Positions 5,876-9,805 of a stretch of DNA of 9,805 nt are shown one piece after another. Numbering within the stretch: the first letter of the stretch is position 1; each line of letters begins with the position of its first letter. The stretch comes from Chthoniobacter flavus. Its GTDB lineage: Bacteria > Verrucomicrobiota > Verrucomicrobiia > Chthoniobacterales > Terrimicrobiaceae. The notes beneath the pieces were generated by a model, which had not been told where the DNA came from, searched no databases, and was given only the letters and a program-made list of their open reading frames with translations. The stretch spans positions 1-9,805 of the forward strand of contig CAMBAQ010000064.1 of assembly GCA_945863785.1 (NCBI GenBank), given 5' to 3'. The translations under genes and the position numbers were made by a program.

Positions 5876-7399
5876 ATGAAAATCCAACGCGCTCTGATCT
5901 CGGTGTCCGATAAGACCGGCATAGTGGAATTTGCCACGCAACTAGCCGCATACGGCGTCGAAATCCTCTCCACAGGCGGAACGGCCAAGGCTCTCCAAGC
6001 AGCCGGCATTCCCACCGTGGAGGTCTCGAACTTCACTGGGTCCCCCGAAATCCTTGAGGGTAGAGTGAAAACCCTCCACCCCAAAATCCATGGCGGGTTG
6101 CTCTATCTGAGGGGGAATCACGAGCATGAGGAGCAGGCAAAAGCCCACGGCATCCGCCCGATTGATTTGGTGGTTGTGAATCTCTACCCATTTGAAGCGA
6201 CGATTGCGAAGGAGGACGTGACTTTGCCCGAGGCCATTGAGCAGATCGATATTGGCGGCCCTTCGATGATCCGAAGCGCTTCAAAAAACTACCAATCCGT
6301 CTGCGTTGTCACCGATCCGTCGGATTACACTGCTGTGTTGGAGGACATGAAAGAAGAGTCGGGCGGTACTACGCGGACCCTTCGCGAGAGACTCGCGATC
6401 AAGGCTTTCGCGACCACTTCGGCCTATGATTCAGCTATCTCTTCATTTCTGAATCGGGAGCAGGAGACTTGCAGTCGCTTTCGCTTGGAGTTGCCATTGG
6501 AAATGCGACTGCGTTACGGCGAGAATCCCCACCAACAAGCCGAACTCTATGGGGATTTTGAATCCTATTTTGAAAAGCTTCACGGCAAGGAGCTATCCTA
6601 TAACAATATTCTCGATATCAATGCCGCCGGAAATCTCATGGCGGAATTCAGTAAGCCCACAGTCGCTATCCTCAAGCACACAAACCCTTGCGGTGTTGGG
6701 AGCGATCCGGACCTTCGTGAAGCTTGGGAAAAGGCGTTCGCCACGGACAAGCAAGCCCCCTTTGGCGGCATCATTATCTGCAACCGCCCCGTCACGCTTG
6801 CGCTTGCTAAGGCCATTTGCGAGATTTTCAGCGAGGTCATTATTGCGCCAGACTTCGATTCCGAAGCACGCTCGCTTCTCCAGAAAAAGAAAAACCTCCG
6901 GCTCATGCGGACACTCAAGTCGCTTCCGCAATCCGGTCGCGATATCCGCAGCGTGATTGGCGGCCTGCTCGTTCAGGATTCCGATAGCTCCGACATGCCT
7001 GAGTTGGAGCACAACGTCGTCACGGCACGACCGCCCACAAAGGCCGAGATCGAGGCCATGGAATTCGGATGGAAAGTGGTGAAGCACGTTAAATCGAATG
7101 CCATCGTCTATGCTGGCACCGACCGCACGCTTGGTATCGGCGCCGGGCAGATGTCCCGCGTGGATTCTTCGCGCATCGCTGTCTGGAAGGCGCAAGAGGC
7201 TGGCCTCTCGCTTAAAGGAAGCGTCGTTTGCAGTGATGCCTTTTTTCCGTTTCCTGACGGACTTATCGCAGCGGCAGAAGCCGGCGCCACGGCGGCGATC
7301 CAGCCGGGTGGTTCGGTGCGCGATCACGAGGTCATCCAAGCCGCGAATGATAAAGGAGTGGCGATGGTCTTCACAGGCAGGCGCCACTTCCGCCACTAA
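5876..7399 (+). CDS. purH: Bifunctional AICAR formyltransferase / IMP cyclohydrolase PurH
   Basis: PurH catalyses the last two steps of de novo purine synthesis: formylation of AICAR with 10-formyl-tetrahydrofolate, then ring closure to IMP. The 507-residue length is normal. The N-terminal cyclohydrolase domain (about 1-195) has ALISVSDKTG (6-15), LSTGGTAK (31-38), EGRVKTLHPKIHGGLL (61-76), NLYPFE (102-107) and IDIGGPSMIRSA (124-135). The transformylase domain follows, with LRYGENPHQQA (212-222), GKELSYNNILD (237-247), the catalytic Lys267-His268 pair in LKHTNPCG (266-273), and DAFFPFPDG (nucleotides 7233-7259). It ends in RRHFRH as in E. coli PurH. It starts at ATG 5876 without a Shine-Dalgarno, divergent from pstS, and is followed at once by the CoaB-type gene. 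Confidence 0.97.
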   Translation: MKIQRALISVSDKTGIVEFATQLAAYGVEILSTGGTAKALQAAGIPTVEVSNFTGSPEILEGRVKTLHPKIHGGLLYLRGNHEHEEQAKAHGIRPIDLVVVNLYPFEATIAKEDVTLPEAIEQIDIGGPSMIRSASKNYQSVCVVTDPSDYTAVLEDMKEESGGTTRTLRERLAIKAFATTSAYDSAISSFLNREQETCSRFRLELPLEMRLRYGENPHQQAELYGDFESYFEKLHGKELSYNNILDINAAGNLMAEFSKPTVAILKHTNPCGVGSDPDLREAWEKAFATDKQAPFGGIIICNRPVTLALAKAICEIFSEVIIAPDFDSEARSLLQKKKNLRLMRTLKSLPQSGRDIRSVIGGLLVQDSDSSDMPELEHNVVTARPPTKAEIEAMEFGWKVVKHVKSNAIVYAGTDRTLGIGAGQMSRVDSSRIAVWKAQEAGLSLKGSVVCSDAFFPFPDGLIAAAEAGATAAIQPGGSVRDHEVIQAANDKGVAMVFTGRRHFRH

Positions 7400-7406
7400 C
7401 CGAATT

Positions 7407-8060
7407 TTGGAGAACTCGCCAAGACTCGAAACTAGCCCGCTGGCCGTTGTCACATGCGGGCCGGCATTCGAGTCCATTGATGGCGTGCGTCGCCTTACAA
7501 ATTTCGCGACCGGCGAGATTGGCGCGATACTCAGTGCCGCGCTCCAAGAACGCGGCTACGATGTGATCTGCTTTCGAGGTGAGGGGAGTACTGCTGCGGC
7601 GCCCAAGGGCGTGGAGATGCAGAGTTTCTCTACGAATGATTCTTTGGCTCAGGCATTGCAGGCTCTCCCACGCCAACCGAATTTGATCCTTCATGCCGCT
7701 GCCCTTTGTGATTTCAAGGTCGCTTCTGTCGAGGGCGCGGACTTGAGGGAAAAAATCTCCAGCCGCAAGGGCGGGATTACGATCCACCTTCAACCGGCTT
7801 CTAAAATTCTGCCTGAGTTGCGTGAATGGTTCCCGCAAGCTTGCGTCGTGGGTTGGAAATACGAACTGGATGGCCAGAGGGCGGATGCCATCGAGAGTGG
7901 CGCCAGACAGCTCCGAGAAACCGGCTCGGACGTCTGTGTTCTGAATGGAAAGGCCTACGGCGAGGGATTCGGAATTCTTTTTCGAGATTTATCCCTGCGT
8001 CACTGCTCGGATAAAAAATCCTTGGCGTTGGCGCTCATCGAAATTTTCGCCAAAAACTAA
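7407..8060 (+). CDS. Stand-alone CoaB-type phosphopantothenate-cysteine ligase (DFP domain)
   Basis: CoaB joins cysteine to 4'-phosphopantothenate in coenzyme A synthesis. The 217-residue product is only the ligase domain; the CoaC decarboxylase half of the usual bacterial CoaBC fusion is absent. Motifs are VVTCGP (14-19), GVRRLTNFATGEIG (26-39), whose Asn32 matches the catalytic Asn of the NHSSG motif in E. coli CoaBC, AAALCDF (97-103) matching AAVADY, and REKISS (114-119) with the expected Lys116. GWKYELD (149-155) resembles the SFKLETD segment of eukaryotic and streptococcal stand-alone enzymes more than the GFAAET of E. coli. No ATG sits near the start of homology: TTG at 7407, seven bases past the purH stop, is the best start. 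An ATG at 7347 inside purH would add 20 residues that look like out-of-frame purH. Probably cotranscribed with purH. Confidence 0.8.
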   Translation: MENSPRLETSPLAVVTCGPAFESIDGVRRLTNFATGEIGAILSAALQERGYDVICFRGEGSTAAAPKGVEMQSFSTNDSLAQALQALPRQPNLILHAAALCDFKVASVEGADLREKISSRKGGITIHLQPASKILPELREWFPQACVVGWKYELDGQRADAIESGARQLRETGSDVCVLNGKAYGEGFGILFRDLSLRHCSDKKSLALALIEIFAKN

Positions 8061-8077
8061 AATCCGCAGAGTCGCGG
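8052..8077 (-). terminator. Probable intrinsic terminator of the XRE regulator gene
   Basis: On the minus strand, CCGCG and TGCGG (8077-8073 and 8068-8064) form a five-pair stem with an ACTC loop, followed by ATTTTAGTTTTT (8063-8052). The T-rich tract overlaps the coaB stop codon, so it serves the minus-strand gene. An overlapping palindrome TCGCG-GTTA-CGCGA at 8072-8085 could act on the plus strand but has no T-run. The stem is short, so strength is uncertain. Confidence 0.42.
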
Positions 8078-8440
8078 TTACGCGAACCTTGCCAGATCGG
8101 GATCGAGGGCTTTCTCCGGTACGCGGAGCACATTCTGAATCTCCAACGTCTTGTAGTAATCCGCGGCAAGGCCGCTTACAAAAGGAGAGAGATGATTCAT
8201 GTATTTCAAGCTGAGCAATTCTTCCATTAGAGCCTGCTTTTGAGCGGAAGTGACGTGACCTTCTTTTTCAAGCCAATCGCACATTTTGTTCAGCATGGCA
8301 TCACTCGGATGACGCGTGGCATTTTCAATTTTGACCCAGCCTGGAGTCGAAACGAAGCCCTGCGCTCCCATGGCTTCTTGCGACAAACCCAATGCATTCC
8401 GCAAGTCACGTAGACGTTTGTTTAAGAGTTTTGTGCGCAT
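8078..8440 (-). CDS. Small XRE-family helix-turn-helix protein
   Basis: A 120-residue protein starting at ATG 8440. Residues about 7-57 form a Cro/C1-type helix-turn-helix: RLRDLRNALGLSQEAMG (9-25), a recognition segment around STPGWVKIENATRHPS (31-46), then LNKMCDWLEKEG (50-61). The rest (62-120) is a helical tail with no recognised family; it holds YMNHLSPFVSGLAADYYKTL (80-99) and may mediate dimerisation or ligand sensing. It is a likely DNA-binding regulator with unknown target. It is convergent with coaB and divergent from manA, so control of itself or of manA is the simplest guess. No toxin or phage gene adjoins it. There is no Shine-Dalgarno before the ATG. Confidence 0.75.
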   Translation of the reverse strand: MRTKLLNKRLRDLRNALGLSQEAMGAQGFVSTPGWVKIENATRHPSDAMLNKMCDWLEKEGHVTSAQKQALMEELLSLKYMNHLSPFVSGLAADYYKTLEIQNVLRVPEKALDPDLARFA

Positions 8441-8451
8441 AATAAAGTGAC

Positions 8452-8480
8452 GTATACCATCATTTTCAAGTTTGGTAAAC
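8452..8480. repeat. Imperfect inverted repeat ahead of the XRE gene, possible operator
   Basis: GTATACC (8452-8458) and GGTAAAC (8474-8480) are inverted copies matching at six of seven positions, with a 15-base spacer. They lie 12-40 bases upstream of the XRE gene start, where an autoregulatory site would be expected. A further small dyad, GTTA-TCG-TAAC, is at 8506-8516 on the manA side. Both are weak and could arise by chance. Confidence 0.25.
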
Positions 8481-8629
8481 CCAGAAAGTGTGAGGCAGGG
8501 AGTAGGTTATCGTAACTATATACATATGAGTGTAAAGACGGCAATGAAATATTTTCATGGAGAATGGAGTTTCTGGCTCCACATGTGTTTCTTATTGAAT
8601 TCTGGCAAGGGAATCGGACTCTGGGTGGT

Positions 8630-9574
8630 GTGAACGAACCTATTTTTTTTCAACCGCTCTGTATGGAGCGAGTTTGGGGTGGACGCCGACTCGAGGAACT
8701 GCCGGGCAAGGTATTGCCCCCTAGCGTACCTATCGGTGAACTTTGGGAGGTCGTCGATCGTGAGGAAGCTCAAAGTATTGTCAGGGATGGGGCATTGAGG
8801 GGCGTGAGCCTTCATGAGCTTTGGAAAAACCATCGTGCTGCGATTTTCGGTGAAACTTATATCTCATCGAGTGCGCCTCGATTTCCACTTCTAGTCAAAT
8901 TGCTCGACGCCTCAGAAAAGCTCTCGGTGCAAGTCCATCCGCCGCTCAACAAAGCGGCCGAACTTGGCGGAGAGCCCAAAACGGAAGTCTGGTATTTTTT
9001 AGATTCCCTGCCTGGAGCGAGCATCTACGCGGGTCTCAAAAAGGGAGTGACACGTGACGAGTTTGAAGTCCTTCTCGAAAATGGCGGCGTTGAATCCGCG
9101 CTTCACCAAGCGCTGGTGAAATCGGGAGAGAGTATTTTTATCCCAAGCGGTCGTCTTCACGCCATCGGCGAGGGAAACGTGATCATCGAAGTCCAACAGA
9201 ACAGCGATACGACCTACCGCGTATTTGATTGGAATCGCGTGGGCTTGGACGGAAAGCCGCGTGACTTGCACATTAAGGAATCCATGGCATCCATCGATTT
9301 TGAGGATTTTGAACCTCAGGTGAAATCGGCTTCCGAAGCCCTCGTTGCTGACTGTCCCTTTTTTCACATAGAAAAAGTCCACCTCACTTCGCCTCGCGAT
9401 CTCCGTCCAGTTGGGCGATTCGCGCTTGCTGTCGTAGTGGAGGGAGCGGCGACGTGTTTGGAACGGAGGTTCGAGCGAGGCCAATTTTTCCTCATTCCCG
9501 CCAGTGCCGCTGCTGCGAGCGTGGTTCCGATCGAGGGAGCAGCTTCTCTCTTGGTGTGTACGCTGCCAGCTTGA
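8630..9574 (+). CDS. manA: Mannose-6-phosphate isomerase, class I (ManA)
   Basis: ManA interconverts mannose 6-phosphate and fructose 6-phosphate in the cytosol, using zinc, and feeds GDP-mannose and mannose metabolism. Numbered from GTG 8630 the product has 314 residues, almost the length of B. subtilis ManA. It shows PIFFQPL (4-10), ERVWGGRRLEE (13-23), RFPLLVKLLDASEKLSVQVH (84-103) with zinc ligands Gln101 and His103, a third ligand Glu119 in KTEVWYF (117-123), IPSGRLHAIG (171-180) with His177, and QQNSDTTYRVFDWNR (189-203) with the active-site Arg197. The C-terminal beta domain ends in LLVCTLPA. The frame is open to an ATG at 8564, which would add 22 residues without homology; its GGAG is only one base ahead, too close to help. 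GTG 8630 fits the family better, though the ATG cannot be excluded. Confidence 0.93.
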   Translation: MNEPIFFQPLCMERVWGGRRLEELPGKVLPPSVPIGELWEVVDREEAQSIVRDGALRGVSLHELWKNHRAAIFGETYISSSAPRFPLLVKLLDASEKLSVQVHPPLNKAAELGGEPKTEVWYFLDSLPGASIYAGLKKGVTRDEFEVLLENGGVESALHQALVKSGESIFIPSGRLHAIGEGNVIIEVQQNSDTTYRVFDWNRVGLDGKPRDLHIKESMASIDFEDFEPQVKSASEALVADCPFFHIEKVHLTSPRDLRPVGRFALAVVVEGAATCLERRFERGQFFLIPASAAAASVVPIEGAASLLVCTLPA

Positions 9575-9575
9575 T

Positions 9576-9601
9576 CGCGCCGAATTAGGAGCGCTGGCGC
9601 G
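9576..9601 (+). terminator. Hairpin after manA, possible terminator
   Basis: CGCGCC (9576-9581) and GGCGCG (9596-9601) form a six-pair all-GC stem with a 14-base loop, beginning directly after the manA stop codon. Only a short T4 (9607-9610) follows, after five other bases, so termination would be weak or factor-assisted. The placement between manA and the tRNA supports a role as a transcript end. Confidence 0.4.
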
Positions 9602-9614
9602 TGGCATTTTGGTG

Positions 9615-9642
9615 TTTACATAAAGTGGGGTTGGGATATTTT
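9615..9642 (+). promoter_or_regulatory. Candidate tRNA-Leu promoter
   Basis: TTTACA (9615-9620; five of six to the -35 consensus) and TATTTT (9637-9642; four of six to the -10) are 16 bases apart. Transcription would begin near 9649, about nine bases before the tRNA. A plausible but unexceptional match. Confidence 0.35.
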
Positions 9643-9657
9643 TTGGTGCCTGTTCGA

Positions 9658-9739
9658 GCTCACGTGGCGGAACTGGCAGACGCGTGCGGCTCAGGACCGC
9701 ATGGGGTAACCCTTGGAGGTTCGAATCCTCTCGTGAGCA
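9658..9739 (+). tRNA. tRNA-Leu (anticodon CAG)
   Basis: A complete class II tRNA can be folded by eye. The acceptor stem is GCTCACG (9658-9664) with CGTGAGC (9732-9738). The D arm spans about 9667-9683 and contains the usual GGC. The anticodon stem TGCGG/CCGCA (9685-9689, 9697-9701) closes a loop with anticodon CAG at 9692-9694. A long variable arm, GGG-TAA-CCC, lies near 9704-9712. The T arm GGAGG-TTCGAAT-CCTCT occupies 9715-9731 with one G-T pair. The discriminator is A9739, as expected for leucine. The next bases are CTT, so the 3' CCA is not encoded and must be added by the CCA-adding enzyme. It reads CUG codons. A T6 run just downstream (9751-9756) may help end the transcript, though no clear stem precedes it. 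Confidence 0.96.
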
Positions 9740-9805
9740 CTTCAGACGGCCTTTTTTATTGTGGCGACTATCCTATCCCAAACAGATCCTGAGTTCGTGA
9801 GGTCG

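Noticed and set aside
7098..7406. N-terminal extension of the CoaB frame back into purH
   Set aside because: The residues are out-of-frame purH with no CoaB homology. Homology begins only after about 7440, so the extension is not a fusion protein.
6593..7477. 294-codon minus-strand open frame opposite purH
   Set aside because: It lies wholly antisense to strongly conserved purH, has no recognisable domain, and reflects the codon bias of the real gene.
9741..9750. TTCAGACGGC, the reverse complement of the 10-base Neisseria DNA uptake sequence
   Set aside because: A single copy with no paired inverted copy, in a genome that does not look neisserial. A 10-mer match in a window of this size can arise by chance.
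9601..9792. 63-codon plus-strand open frame with HVAELADACGSGPHG
   Set aside because: It is a translation of the tRNA-Leu gene; this peptide pattern is a well-known artefact of leucine/serine tRNA genes.
1..9805. Mobile elements, CRISPR arrays, phage or defence genes
   Set aside because: No transposase, integrase, regularly spaced repeats or target-site duplications were seen. Every long gene is a housekeeping or uptake function, and the lone XRE protein has no toxin or phage partner beside it.

Overview
This window looks like ordinary chromosomal DNA from a free-living Gram-negative bacterium of moderate GC content. It is dense with housekeeping genes and shows no insertion sequence, phage gene or CRISPR array. 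A plant/protist-like UDP-sugar pyrophosphorylase, a stand-alone CoaB-type ligase beside purH, and the near absence of Shine-Dalgarno sequences would fit a Planctomycetes-Verrucomicrobia-Chlamydiae lineage, most likely Verrucomicrobiota. That placement is an inference from gene content, not a computed phylogeny.

Layout. Positions 1-685 (minus) hold the first 228 codons of a UDP-sugar pyrophosphorylase that runs off the left edge. Positions 686-1300 are a gene-free gap of about 0.6 kb with several inverted repeats. Positions 1301-5751 (minus) are a complete phosphate-uptake operon in the order pstS-pstC-pstA-pstB-phoU, with gaps of 6-35 bases between the preferred starts and stops. It makes the periplasmic phosphate-binding protein, the two inner-membrane permeases, the ATPase and the regulator PhoU. 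A 7-4-7 direct repeat with the architecture of a Pho box lies between pstS and the divergent purH.

Positions 5876-8060 (plus) carry purH (the last two steps of IMP synthesis), followed almost immediately by a CoaB-type phosphopantothenate-cysteine ligase gene with a probable TTG start. A small XRE-family regulator (8078-8440, minus) converges on it, with a probable terminator between them. Then come manA (mannose-6-phosphate isomerase, plus) and tRNA-Leu(CAG) at 9658-9739. The last 66 bases hold no recognisable gene.

The genes touch on nucleotide-sugar supply (UDP-sugar pyrophosphorylase, ManA), phosphate uptake (Pst/PhoU), purine synthesis (PurH) and coenzyme A synthesis (CoaB). I see no convincing undescribed multi-gene system. 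The points most worth a second look are the Pho-box-like repeat in the shared pstS/purH control region, the candidate internal promoter for phoU, the eukaryote-like USP and CoaB, and the lack of Shine-Dalgarno motifs with very short predicted leaders.
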